Positions 1-7,670 of a stretch of 64,000 nucleotides of DNA are shown here, piece after piece. Source of the DNA: Bacteriovoracaceae bacterium (GTDB lineage: Bacteria; Bdellovibrionota; Bacteriovoracia; Bacteriovoracales; Bacteriovoracaceae); contig JADHTQ010000002.1 of the NCBI GenBank assembly GCA_016784965.1, forward strand, positions 62,001 to 126,000, given 5' to 3'. The notes beneath the pieces were generated by a model, which saw nothing but the letters and a program-made list of their open reading frames with translations, had not been told where the DNA came from and did no database searches. A program made the position numbers and the translations under genes. The stretch's first letter is position 1. The number at the start of each line of letters is the position of its first letter.

Positions 1-25
1 TTTTTGTATTTTTCATAGCACACCT

Positions 26-637
26 CTATATTATGTTACATTTTTCTTCATAAAATTTAAGGACTAGCTTATCTATAAAAGAATTTTTAACTGTCCTGTT
101 TGAAACTTTACGTGAATTTTTATTTTTTATATTTGTCCCCATATTTACTCTAAGTAGGTGACTTCCACCGCATCCAGACCACTGGTCTTCACTTTTGCCG
201 TCTATAATATTAAGTTTTAAATCTTTATTATAAAGACCAGTCTCTCGATGCTTAACTTTAACTGATTTATATCCCAAACCAAAAAGCTCACCACTTATAT
301 TCACAATTTCATCTTCTTGTAACTCAAGGTGTACAAAAGCATCTGCCTGTATGATCTTTAGCTTATACCCTGCTTTTACTTGAATAGGAATTGCAATATT
401 GCACGTCTTCCTTACTCTTTTTTTTGCACTCATTGGTTTATTATTTAAATAAATATTTAGCGAATTGCTTGGTTGGATGAATTCAACCTTCTTTTGCTGA
501 TGAAAACAGGATGTTCCTCCTGAGCTTACCTCATTAATAGTAAACAGTGAGTTATCGATAACACTACTGTCAACCCTAAAAGATAAAAGAAGCATCAAAG
601 TAGAAAAAGTAGTTGTATTCAATTTAAGCCTCAACAT
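26..637 (-). CDS. Divergent secreted DUF4360-family protein
   Basis: A 203-residue protein of unknown function. It has a hydrophobic N-terminus (about residues 8-20) that reads as a signal peptide. It keeps DUF4360 landmarks: a GGTSC motif near residue 40, the CNIAIPI strand near residue 80, a DQWSGCG segment near 152, and a terminal Cys. The same landmarks are in the two neighbouring genes at 705-1367 and 1839-3104, so it is a diverged paralog, lacking the usual GTGCP form of the first motif. It starts with ATG; no strong Shine-Dalgarno is visible. It follows the gene at 705-1367 on the same strand with a strong hairpin between them. DUF4360 has no established biochemical role; location outside the cytoplasm is inferred from the signal and paired cysteines. 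Confidence 0.75.
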   Translation of the reverse strand: MLRLKLNTTTFSTLMLLLSFRVDSSVIDNSLFTINEVSSGGTSCFHQQKKVEFIQPSNSLNIYLNNKPMSAKKRVRKTCNIAIPIQVKAGYKLKIIQADAFVHLELQEDEIVNISGELFGLGYKSVKVKHRETGLYNKDLKLNIIDGKSEDQWSGCGGSHLLRVNMGTNIKNKNSRKVSNRTVKNSFIDKLVLKFYEEKCNII

Positions 638-653
638 GTAATTTTTAAGTCAA

Positions 654-686
654 GTTCAACCACATACATATTGTATGTGGTTGAAC
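654..686 (-). terminator. Strong hairpin between the two DUF4360 genes
   Basis: Perfect 15-bp arms (654-668 and 672-686) around a 3-nt loop lie 19 bp after the stop of the upstream minus-strand gene. There is no clear T-run after the stem on either strand, so it may be a processing or attenuation hairpin rather than a classical intrinsic terminator. Confidence 0.55.
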
Positions 687-704
687 AAATCAACGATATA
701 ATTT

Positions 705-1367
705 CTAGAACCAATCATCATCATCTGCGTCGTCACCCCAATCATCTTCTGGTTGAGACTCATAACAACTTTTCCACTGAAATTTATAGATAAGGCCAGC
801 ATTGAAATCTGCACTATCTACAGTGGCCATAGCTTCTTCTCTACGGCTAGTATTTCTAACCATCATACTTGTGTTAACTCTTAGATTCACATCAGCGCCA
901 CACTCAGACCAGACTAGAGCATAACCAACTAGAGTGTTGTCAATGACGTATTCATCATCATGTGGACCTCTCCAGTTTCTTGTGTAACGAGGACCTCTAG
1001 ATCCAGCGAAGAAATACTCAGCAGTAAAACGAGCTCTTGCCTTACGACTTGGAAGGTAAACAAACCCTCTGTAATCAACATCAATAACAGCAACACTGAA
1101 ACCTTGTGGTACATGAACTGGGATAGCAATATTACAAGTTTTACGAGAAACCCTTCTTCCTGCACTTCCGCCAGCTTCTGCTAAAAACTCATCAAAAATC
1201 AAACTTAGTGATTTTTTGTCTGGTGATAAAGTAGCTGATGCTGAACCTGATGGACAACCTGTACCACCGTATCCTGGCTCTCCCAAAGAAATGTCATTCA
1301 TTGAAGCAGCAAGAACAGTAGATGTGGCCCCTAGTACTAGTAAAGCGATAAGTAGTAATTTTTTCAC
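705..1367 (-). CDS. Secreted DUF4360-family protein
   Basis: A 220-residue protein. An N-terminal signal peptide ends in a hydrophobic run followed by an Ala-rich cleavage region near residue 21. The whole mature part matches the DUF4360 pattern: YGGTGCPSGSAS, a conserved KTCNIAIPV strand, PQGFSV, RGFVYLPS, an FFAGSRGP segment and WSECG. Four cysteines are spaced as in the paralog at 1839-3104. The C-terminus is strongly acidic (Asp/Trp rich). It starts with GTG, supported by AAGGAG seven bases upstream. It is divergent from the 1839-3104 paralog across a 471-bp region. Function is unknown; DUF4360 proteins are secreted in bacteria and fungi. Confidence 0.85.
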   Translation of the reverse strand: MKKLLLIALLVLGATSTVLAASMNDISLGEPGYGGTGCPSGSASATLSPDKKSLSLIFDEFLAEAGGSAGRRVSRKTCNIAIPVHVPQGFSVAVIDVDYRGFVYLPSRKARARFTAEYFFAGSRGPRYTRNWRGPHDDEYVIDNTLVGYALVWSECGADVNLRVNTSMMVRNTSRREEAMATVDSADFNAGLIYKFQWKSCYESQPEDDWGDDADDDDWF

Positions 1368-1838
1368 AATTTTCTCCTTTCAAGTTAGTGATAGTTATTG
1401 CCTATCAGTTTTTTAAATACAACATATCAAAATCGGTAAACGCGTATAAAACCGGTTTGCATTAATTCATCATCCTGATGGGTGTACAAAAAACTTGAAA
1501 TGCAAATAAAATGCCAATTAATTCTGAAGAAATTGATCGTTCTCAGAGTCACAATAGCACCAAAAACTTACATCTGGTGGCAAAAGATAGCGTTCAAATG
1601 CCCCTTGCGCCGCACAACAAACAAGTTGCCTTCTCAAAGTGCACCCTGCATAGCACCAATGCACAAAGTGCACCTCCTTACTAATTTGATGTCACCGCAA
1701 GCAAGATGCCGAATCACCCGTATCCATCGGCGCATACGAAATTTAATCACTAGTGTAAAAATTATTTTTACACTTTCTTATTTGTGGAACAACAATTGCA
1801 ATGATAAATTCAAAACAAAATTCTCCAGGAGGAAAATT
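1368..1838. other. Divergent intergenic region between two DUF4360 genes
   Basis: This 471-bp stretch separates two divergent DUF4360 genes and should hold both promoters. An open frame entering from 1482 toward the gene at 1839 has no signal peptide and no homology, so I treat it as noncoding. It contains an 11-bp direct repeat (CAAAGTGCACC at 1635-1645 and 1664-1674), each copy carrying the palindrome GTGCAC, and a near-perfect palindrome at 1752-1774. No promoter boxes are clear enough to name. Confidence 0.5.
1752..1774. promoter_or_regulatory. 23-bp palindrome upstream of the DUF4360-LRR gene
   Basis: Eleven-base arms (AGTGTAAAAAT and its reverse complement) flank one central base, 64 bp before the start codon at 1839. 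It could be an operator or a short hairpin in the leader. No regulator is identified. Confidence 0.35.
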
Positions 1839-3104
1839 ATGAAGACAAAATTTTTTGCACTTATAATGTTTTTAATAATACCAATTATTTCACACGCAAC
1901 AGATATACAACTTGGAGCCCCTTCTTATGGTGGAACTGGATGTCCTGCAGGTACTGCCTCCATAGGCATGTCAGCTGATGGTACTGTTGGCATCTACACT
2001 GATGAGTTCACGGTAGAAGCCGGAGGAGCATCTGGAAGATCAATTGGTAGAAAGTCATGTAATATAGCTTTCCCCATCTCTGTACCCCAAGGCTTTAGTG
2101 TTGCTATGAGCAACCTTGCACTAAACGGCTACGTCTCCCTTCCTAGCAGGGCCACAGCACGTCTTACCGCAGAAATGTTTTTTGCAGGCAGCAGAGGACC
2201 CCGTTTTACGAAAAACTATAGAGGGCCCTACGATGGTGATCTTAATCTGAATACAAGCATAACCCCAAGTGCTCTGCAATGGTCAAGATGTGGGCAGGAC
2301 GCCAATATGAGGGCCAATGTCTCCATGATGGTTAGAAATCAAAATAGAAGTACTGAAGCAATGGCAATCATGGATGGCATGACACCTTCAATTAGTTTCA
2401 ATATTTTATGGAAAAGATGTGGTGGCCCAATCCCCGTTAAAACATTTTTAGATTATTGTACTGACGCTGATGCAAAAGAGGACATAAAACACACAGTTGC
2501 AATGCTACAAGATGTTGCAGGTAGTGAGGATTGCCAAGAGGCATTTGATCTACTTAAAGAGATGGAAAAACTAGACCTTAAAAATAAAGAGATTACAGAT
2601 ATCAAAGCTCTTGTTGGTCTGAATAAACTTAAACAAATCCAACTCGGTGCTAACGCCATTTCAGACCTTGCTCCATTGAAGCATCTACCTGCATTAGAGA
2701 AACTGGCCATCTATGCCAACAAAGTTACAAGCCTTTCACCCCTTGCTAACTCGACCGCTCTAACTTACTTAAATGCAGGCGCCAATGATATAGTAGATCT
2801 CACTCCCTTAAAGGAAATGAAAGCACTAAAAACACTTGCACTAAGTAAAAATGCTATAGTTGACTTAACTCCTCTTGAAGAATTAACTCAACTAACTCAC
2901 CTTTATCTGAGAAAAAACCAAATTACAGATATTGCTCCACTTGCTGGTCTGCTCGACCTAAGTGTTTTATCTGTAAAAGGTAATGAGATTGTAAAAGATC
3001 AAAATAGTTGCCCATCTGGTGAAGGGATCTCAAGTGCTGTTAGTAATTTTTGTGAAAAGTACTTACTTAAAGAAACCTCGTCTTTAAAACTAGGTCAGAA
3101 ATAG
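1839..3104 (+). CDS. Secreted DUF4360 plus leucine-rich-repeat fusion protein
   Basis: A 421-residue protein. The ATG at 1839 is chosen because AGGAGG lies seven bases upstream and a good signal peptide (residues 1-20, ending SHA) starts there; the frame is open for 119 codons further upstream without signal. Residues about 20-200 are a DUF4360 domain (YGGTGCPAG, KSCNIAFPI, PQGFSV, FFAGSRGPRF, WSRCG) close to the protein at 705-1367. Residues about 205-260 are a Cys-containing helical linker. Residues about 255-390 hold roughly six internalin/SDS22-like leucine-rich repeats of about 22 residues (pattern L..L.L..N.I.D..PL..L). LRR domains normally bind protein; fusion to DUF4360 suggests a secreted binding protein. 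The 3' end overlaps the convergent HAD gene by 38 bp. Confidence 0.85.
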   Translation: MKTKFFALIMFLIIPIISHATDIQLGAPSYGGTGCPAGTASIGMSADGTVGIYTDEFTVEAGGASGRSIGRKSCNIAFPISVPQGFSVAMSNLALNGYVSLPSRATARLTAEMFFAGSRGPRFTKNYRGPYDGDLNLNTSITPSALQWSRCGQDANMRANVSMMVRNQNRSTEAMAIMDGMTPSISFNILWKRCGGPIPVKTFLDYCTDADAKEDIKHTVAMLQDVAGSEDCQEAFDLLKEMEKLDLKNKEITDIKALVGLNKLKQIQLGANAISDLAPLKHLPALEKLAIYANKVTSLSPLANSTALTYLNAGANDIVDLTPLKEMKALKTLALSKNAIVDLTPLEELTQLTHLYLRKNQITDIAPLAGLLDLSVLSVKGNEIVKDQNSCPSGEGISSAVSNFCEKYLLKETSSLKLGQK

Positions 3105-3726
3105 AATCAAGTCTGTTAAATGATTGGTGACCATCGGCAACCAGAAGTACAGAAACACCAAGTGTCTGCCCTACTTCCAAGTCGTGATCAGTGTCACCAA
3201 TCATTATCGTTTTTTCAGGATTAATGTTTGAATTTCTAATCAAATCTTTGCCCCGCTGAATCTTGCCTCCTGCAAAGTGATCATCAATACCGTAAATATT
3301 CTCAAAATAGTCAGTTAAGTTATAGCTATCAACTATTTCATGTAAATGTTTCTGGGAAGCTGCAGATAATATTGATTGGGAAATATTGAGTTCACTAATT
3401 TTTTTTAAAATATCCTCAGTACCACCAAACAGCTTAGCGTGCTCAGCATTTTTACTATAGGCAGCGATAAATAAATCAGCCAGATCCACAAAAGGAGTTT
3501 TATTAAAATCAAATCCAAGTTGTTTGTAATAATTTATAACCGGAAAGCTAAATAAGTCGCGATATTCTTTGACCGTGGGAACAGGCAGACCATGCTCTTG
3601 CAGCAATGGTGCAATTGAATCAATACACACTTGCGTATCATCTAGTAATGTCCCATTCCAATCCCATATTACGTGCTCAAATTTTTTGACATAATCAATA
3701 ATTGCAACAGAAGTTTTTGCTATCAA
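3067..3726 (-). CDS. HAD-superfamily phosphatase (phosphoglycolate-phosphatase-like)
   Basis: A 219-residue cytoplasmic hydrolase. HAD motif I is DWNGTLLDD (about residues 22-30, nucleophile Asp and acid/base Asn-Gly-Thr variant), motif II is the ILSAAS segment, and motif IV is MIGDTDHDLEVG. A helical cap lies between motifs I and II, as in the phosphoglycolate phosphatase/beta-phosphoglucomutase subgroup. Position DxN in place of the usual DxD in motif I is seen in a subset of these enzymes. The TTG start is supported by AAGGA eight bases upstream. The C-terminus overlaps the 3' end of the convergent LRR gene. The exact substrate cannot be read from the sequence. Confidence 0.85.
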   Translation of the reverse strand: MIAKTSVAIIDYVKKFEHVIWDWNGTLLDDTQVCIDSIAPLLQEHGLPVPTVKEYRDLFSFPVINYYKQLGFDFNKTPFVDLADLFIAAYSKNAEHAKLFGGTEDILKKISELNISQSILSAASQKHLHEIVDSYNLTDYFENIYGIDDHFAGGKIQRGKDLIRNSNINPEKTIMIGDTDHDLEVGQTLGVSVLLVADGHQSFNRLDSISDLVLKTRFL

Positions 3727-3805
3727 ATTTAGTCCTTATGTTGAAAAAAATACAAGTAACAAGAAAATGCGATATCGTCAATTGATTGAGTAAGTGTGCC
3801 TAAAC

Positions 3806-3835
3806 AAAAAAAGGCCCAGACACTACGTCTGGGCC
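3806..3835 (-). terminator. Rho-independent terminator of the 3873-4520 lipoprotein gene
   Basis: GGCCCAGA (3813-3820) pairs with TCTGGGCC (3828-3835) across a seven-base loop. Read on the minus strand the stem is followed by a run of seven T, 38 bp past the lipoprotein stop codon. Confidence 0.85.
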
Positions 3836-3872
3836 TTCGAAGAATGGAACTTCTTATCGGTTAATAATCGTA

Positions 3873-4520
3873 TTAATATCTTTTTGCTACTTTCTTTAGT
3901 AATTTTTTGGTTCTTCTTCCCATATCTAGTAGTAGTAAAAAACCTCCATTTTCACCATTTTGGTCTTCTCCGACCAAGGTGATATTGCCAGTTCTTCTAC
4001 CATCAGAGTAGTACCTCGATGTCAGCATTGTCCCTTGCATTTTTATGTTCACAGGAACAAATACTCCAAATAAGTCTGGTCCAAGATAAAAAACCATGTT
4101 TTCAAACTTTTCGATGGTAAAAGCTACAGCTGGTAGCCTACCGCCGGAAATACCGGGAAGATCTCTCCCCCCAGGAAGAGTTTGAGGATTCAGTCTATCA
4201 AGATTCCCTCCCAATACATCATCCAACGCAATACTCATAGACATCAAAGTGCCATCAGACTGTAAGTCTGGCTCGAGTGCTATGACTGAGTTGTTGTACT
4301 TTGGAACATTGTAGCGCAATCCTCCAGGAATTTGGATGTTTTCAAAAAGTACGCTAATTACTACGTCGTCCTCATTAAGGGCAACATGTGGTCCATCGAC
4401 TCCGGGGATTTCTAAGTTAAAGCCTCCTTTCCCATCACCGCAGGATGTTGTTAGTAAAAATGTGCTTAATAAAGCGACTGATAAAAAAAGATTCTTTGTT
4501 TTTTGCAAGGCAAGTATCAT
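3873..4520 (-). CDS. Probable lipoprotein, function unknown
   Basis: A 215-residue protein. The ATG at 4520 is preferred over the longer frame (to 4577) because GGAGG sits seven bases before it and a lipoprotein signal begins there: charged start, hydrophobic run (about residues 9-25), then LLTTSC as an imperfect lipobox followed by GDGKGG. The mature part is beta-rich with repeated short strands (residues about 45-190) and a basic C-terminal end. I recognise no family. It is monocistronic, with a terminator at 3806-3835. Membrane anchoring in the cell envelope is inferred from the lipobox only. Confidence 0.7.
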   Translation of the reverse strand: MILALQKTKNLFLSVALLSTFLLTTSCGDGKGGFNLEIPGVDGPHVALNEDDVVISVLFENIQIPGGLRYNVPKYNNSVIALEPDLQSDGTLMSMSIALDDVLGGNLDRLNPQTLPGGRDLPGISGGRLPAVAFTIEKFENMVFYLGPDLFGVFVPVNIKMQGTMLTSRYYSDGRRTGNITLVGEDQNGENGGFLLLLDMGRRTKKLLKKVAKRY

Positions 4521-4894
4521 AATACTTCCTCCAAAACAAAACGTCGTCTTATTTTGAAGTGCATATCCTTGGAGCAAATAACGTACTGACTTAACATACG
4601 TACCATGAAGGATTAAAGTGCGTTAAAACAAAATAATGCGTACTGTCAACACTTTTAATAATAACAGGTGGATTCTGTAAATCAATAGGTCAAGCTAAAA
4701 TATAGCAAAATAAGCAGGTAATAAGGCCTATGAAGCATATAAAGCACTAAAATTAAATATCTTTTGAACAAAAAATAATTTTATTTTTTTCTTCTCGCAC
4801 TACTCCTTATATCCGACCAAATCAATCAGGATGTGTCACATAAAGTTGGCACCTAAATATAAGTACTTAAAAATATATGTGTTCCGCCTACAAC
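4521..4894. other. Intergenic region, no gene recognised
   Basis: This 374-bp AT-rich gap between two minus-strand genes must contain the promoter of the lipoprotein gene. No ORF with a ribosome binding site, no RNA gene and no clear terminator for the upstream gene were seen. Confidence 0.5.
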
Positions 4895-5884
4895 TCAGTC
4901 AGGACAACTTCCCACAATAATTTCAAGTTTTCTAATTGTTTCTGCGGCGACCACATCTAGCTGCCCCTCCACGATAGTGGCTGCAGAATGGTCATGCCCT
5001 CCTCCTCCTAGTGCTTGAGCAATAGCACCTACATCTACGTTACCCGTAGACCTCAAGCTAATTTTAACGTGTTGTCCAACTTCTCTAAACATACAAGCTA
5101 CCCTAATATTATTTAAGATAAGCAGGTGGTTTATAAAAGAATGAGTATCCTCGTATTCAACATTAAATTCTTTCATTAGATCATGAGTGATACTAAGCCA
5201 AGCGACACAGCCATCTTTAGTGGTTTTTACCGAACTTAAGACAGTTCCAAGTAACTGCATATGTGATAGCTGTTTAGTGCCATAAATTAAATTATATGCA
5301 TGAGATGAAGTAATCCCGGCATCCATTAGTTTGCCCAACAATTTGTGAGTTCTCCCACTGACTGTTGGATAGCGAAAACTGCTAGTATCTACTAATATTG
5401 CAGTATATAGCGCTAATGCAATTTGTGTAGAAAACTGGACCCCCAATAACTCAATTATACCTCCAACCACTTCAGCTGTGGCAGCACTGCTAGTATCTAT
5501 ACAGTGGATAGGCAAAAGTTCACTTGGACAAGGGTGGTGATCTATAAAGATTAGGTTTTTTGATTTTTTTACAATTTTGCAGACCTTATCTCCAATCCTA
5601 TCTAGGTTATTTGTGTCAACTACTATAAATAGATCAATTTCTTCTTTTGGTGCAGTTTTTACGTACTTTGCACAGGATATAATGATGCCATTTGGGTCTA
5701 GGTATTTATATCTATCAAGCAAAGGAGCCTGGTTGACACAAGTTACATGATAACCCAACTCAGAAAGGGCCATACCTAGAGCAATCTGGCTTCCAACCCC
5801 GTCGGCATCTGGTATTAAGTGAGTAGTAATAACCACATTCTTAACACCTGTTAATAATGATTTAAAGCGAGTAGCTACTTCCAT
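4895..5884 (-). CDS. nrnA: DHH/DHHA1 phosphoesterase, NrnA-type oligoribonuclease/pAp phosphatase
   Basis: A 329-residue cytoplasmic enzyme of the length usual for NrnA. The DHH domain is shown by THLIPDADGVGSQ (about residues 21-33), the VVDTNN motif (metal Asp) near 88, and FIDHHP near 115. The DHHA1 domain near the C-terminus carries the substrate-binding GGGGHDHSAA motif (about residue 294). Family members degrade short RNA oligomers and dephosphorylate 3'-phosphoadenosine 5'-phosphate using Mn2+. The first motif usually reads H.DPDGD; here it is HLIPDADG, a common variant. The gene stands alone and is divergent from the ABC operon at 6008. Confidence 0.88.
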   Translation of the reverse strand: MEVATRFKSLLTGVKNVVITTHLIPDADGVGSQIALGMALSELGYHVTCVNQAPLLDRYKYLDPNGIIISCAKYVKTAPKEEIDLFIVVDTNNLDRIGDKVCKIVKKSKNLIFIDHHPCPSELLPIHCIDTSSAATAEVVGGIIELLGVQFSTQIALALYTAILVDTSSFRYPTVSGRTHKLLGKLMDAGITSSHAYNLIYGTKQLSHMQLLGTVLSSVKTTKDGCVAWLSITHDLMKEFNVEYEDTHSFINHLLILNNIRVACMFREVGQHVKISLRSTGNVDVGAIAQALGGGGHDHSAATIVEGQLDVVAAETIRKLEIIVGSCPD

Positions 5885-6007
5885 ACTAAACTTGTCGGTT
5901 ATTGCTCACCCATACTTTAATAAAATGTTCGAATTTAGTCTGAAAATATGATATTTTTATTGTTACTTTTAGCTACAGTCATAGATATTGCCCATACCGG
6001 AGTCTTC

Positions 6008-6916
6008 ATGGTTGCTATAAAACTTTCAAATGTCTCAAAAAAGTACCCCGGTGTTTTGGCCGTCGATGATGTCTCGTTTTCAGTGAAAAAAAGTAGCGTT
6101 CATGGATTTTTGGGTCCCAATGGTGCCGGAAAATCTACTGTAATGAAAATGATTACAGGCCTAATTCCCCCAACTTGCGGAACTATTGAAGTAAATGGGA
6201 CCAAGGTTGGTTTTCTTCCAGAAGATCCTCCACTCTACTTAGATATGCAAGTAAGAGAATATATTAAATTTGTCGCAAAACTAAATGGTGTTGAACGCGC
6301 AGACCTCAAAAACAAAATTGATGAAATTTTAGACCAATGTGGATTGGCCCAAGTTTCCAAGAGGTTAATTGGCAACTTGTCCAAGGGCTATAAACAAAGA
6401 GTAGGCATTGCCCAAACACTAGTATACGGCCCCGAAATCATTATTCTAGATGAGCCAACTATTGGGCTTGACCCAAATTCTATAGTTGAAATACGTGATT
6501 TAATAACATCTCTTAAAACGGGGCACACTATTTTATTATCATCTCATCAACTGCACGAGGTGAACCTATTGTGTAGTGATATTACTATTATCAAAAAAGG
6601 CAAGATTGTAGGAAGTGGAACTATAGCAGACATTGGAAAAAAGCTGCAGGCAAAACAGGTAATTAATTTTGAGCTGGTTAACTGGAATCAAGAGGTGGCC
6701 CAAAAGCTTTCAAAATCCTTTCCCTGCGACAAGATAGAACATAACAAGTTAGTAAACTCTCATGCAGTCCGTTTATTTTTTTATGAAGAGGGAGACTTTA
6801 AAGCACGCCTAAGTCGCTTTCTGGTGGAAAATGATTGTGGTCTTCTAGCTTTTAAAGAGAATGAGCTGGGACTTGAAAGTATTTTTAAATTAGTAACAGA
6901 AGGAAAAAAGCAGTGA
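6008..6916 (+). CDS. ABC transporter ATP-binding subunit, GldA-like
   Basis: A 302-residue ATPase. The start at 6008 is preferred over 5948 because CGGAG lies just upstream and the ABC domain begins immediately; the extra 20 residues would be a stray hydrophobic stretch. Walker A is GPNGAGKST, the signature is NLSKGYKQR (the Lys-Gly-Tyr variant typical of GldA/ABC-2 drug-export ATPases), Walker B is IIILDEPTIGLDP, and the H-loop is SSHQ. About 80 C-terminal residues form the usual accessory domain. It overlaps the permease start by four bases. With the next three genes it forms a GldA/GldF/GldG-type export unit; the substrate is unknown. Confidence 0.88.
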   Translation: MVAIKLSNVSKKYPGVLAVDDVSFSVKKSSVHGFLGPNGAGKSTVMKMITGLIPPTCGTIEVNGTKVGFLPEDPPLYLDMQVREYIKFVAKLNGVERADLKNKIDEILDQCGLAQVSKRLIGNLSKGYKQRVGIAQTLVYGPEIIILDEPTIGLDPNSIVEIRDLITSLKTGHTILLSSHQLHEVNLLCSDITIIKKGKIVGSGTIADIGKKLQAKQVINFELVNWNQEVAQKLSKSFPCDKIEHNKLVNSHAVRLFFYEEGDFKARLSRFLVENDCGLLAFKENELGLESIFKLVTEGKKQ

Positions 6917-7659
6917 CAACTTTTTTTAAAGGCGTGGCCATTTTATCTATTAAGGAGTTAAAAGACTTTTTTCTTTCTCCTTTGGTATATATTTTAACAG
7001 GCTGCTTTTCACTTCTTCTGGGCTGGCTATTTTTTAACTATTTAATATTATCAAAAAATCATACTGCCCTTAGCTTGACCAACTCAGTGCTTAGACCAAT
7101 ATTTGGAAATATGAATTTTATATTTTTATTTTTTGCTCCAATTATTACTATGCGTAGTTTTGCAGAAGAAAAAAAGCGACATACCATTGAACTTCTTTTT
7201 CTATCCAACTTATCTCATCTGCAAATCATCTTGGGAAAGTTCATCGGGGTATTTTTTGTGTCTTTATTTATGCTCTCACTTACAGTACTTTTTCCCATTA
7301 TATTGGCATTTTCTGGATTTACTGATTGGGGCATTGTCACCTCCTCCTACTTAGGAATCATTTTTTCCATAATGTGCTATCTGGCAGTAGGTTTGTTTAC
7401 ATCAAGTTTGACTCAGAACCAAATTATCTCAGCAATTTCAGGGTTTGCAATTTTGTTAGGGTTAATGCTTTTAGTGGCCACAGGAAACGCTACAAATAAC
7501 TTCATAGTTACCCAAATTTTTCAGTACATAAGCGTTGCTTTTCACTATGAGGGCTTTACCCGTGGCGCTATACGTAGTTTTGATATAGCTTATTACTTGT
7601 CATTTTTATCCTTTTTCTTTTTTCTAACACATAAATCACTAGACTCAAGGAATTGGTAA
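6913..7659 (+). CDS. ABC-2 type permease, GldF-like
   Basis: A 248-residue integral membrane protein with about six hydrophobic segments and the AEEKKRHTIELL loop characteristic of ABC-2 permeases of the GldF/NosY type (about residues 85-97). It starts with GTG inside the stop codon of the ATPase gene (GTGA overlap), which indicates translational coupling. It should form the membrane channel driven by the ATPase at 6008-6916, working with the GldG-like protein downstream. In Bacteroidetes the Gld system is tied to gliding, but homologous units occur widely in non-gliding bacteria. Confidence 0.85.
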   Translation: MTTFFKGVAILSIKELKDFFLSPLVYILTGCFSLLLGWLFFNYLILSKNHTALSLTNSVLRPIFGNMNFIFLFFAPIITMRSFAEEKKRHTIELLFLSNLSHLQIILGKFIGVFFVSLFMLSLTVLFPIILAFSGFTDWGIVTSSYLGIIFSIMCYLAVGLFTSSLTQNQIISAISGFAILLGLMLLVATGNATNNFIVTQIFQYISVAFHYEGFTRGAIRSFDIAYYLSFLSFFFFLTHKSLDSRNW

Positions 7660-7670
7660 GTAGGAGTATT

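Noticed and set aside
1482-1838. Open frame continuing upstream of the DUF4360-LRR gene
   Set aside because: No ribosome site, no homology; the ATG at 1839 has AGGAGG and a signal peptide directly after it.
3794-3982. Small plus-strand frame over the terminator
   Set aside because: It covers the terminator stem and the 3' end of the lipoprotein gene on the other strand; no ribosome site.
4846-4862. TTGGCACC sequence resembling a sigma-54 box
   Set aside because: Bases ten after GG are TA rather than GC, and no plus-strand gene follows.
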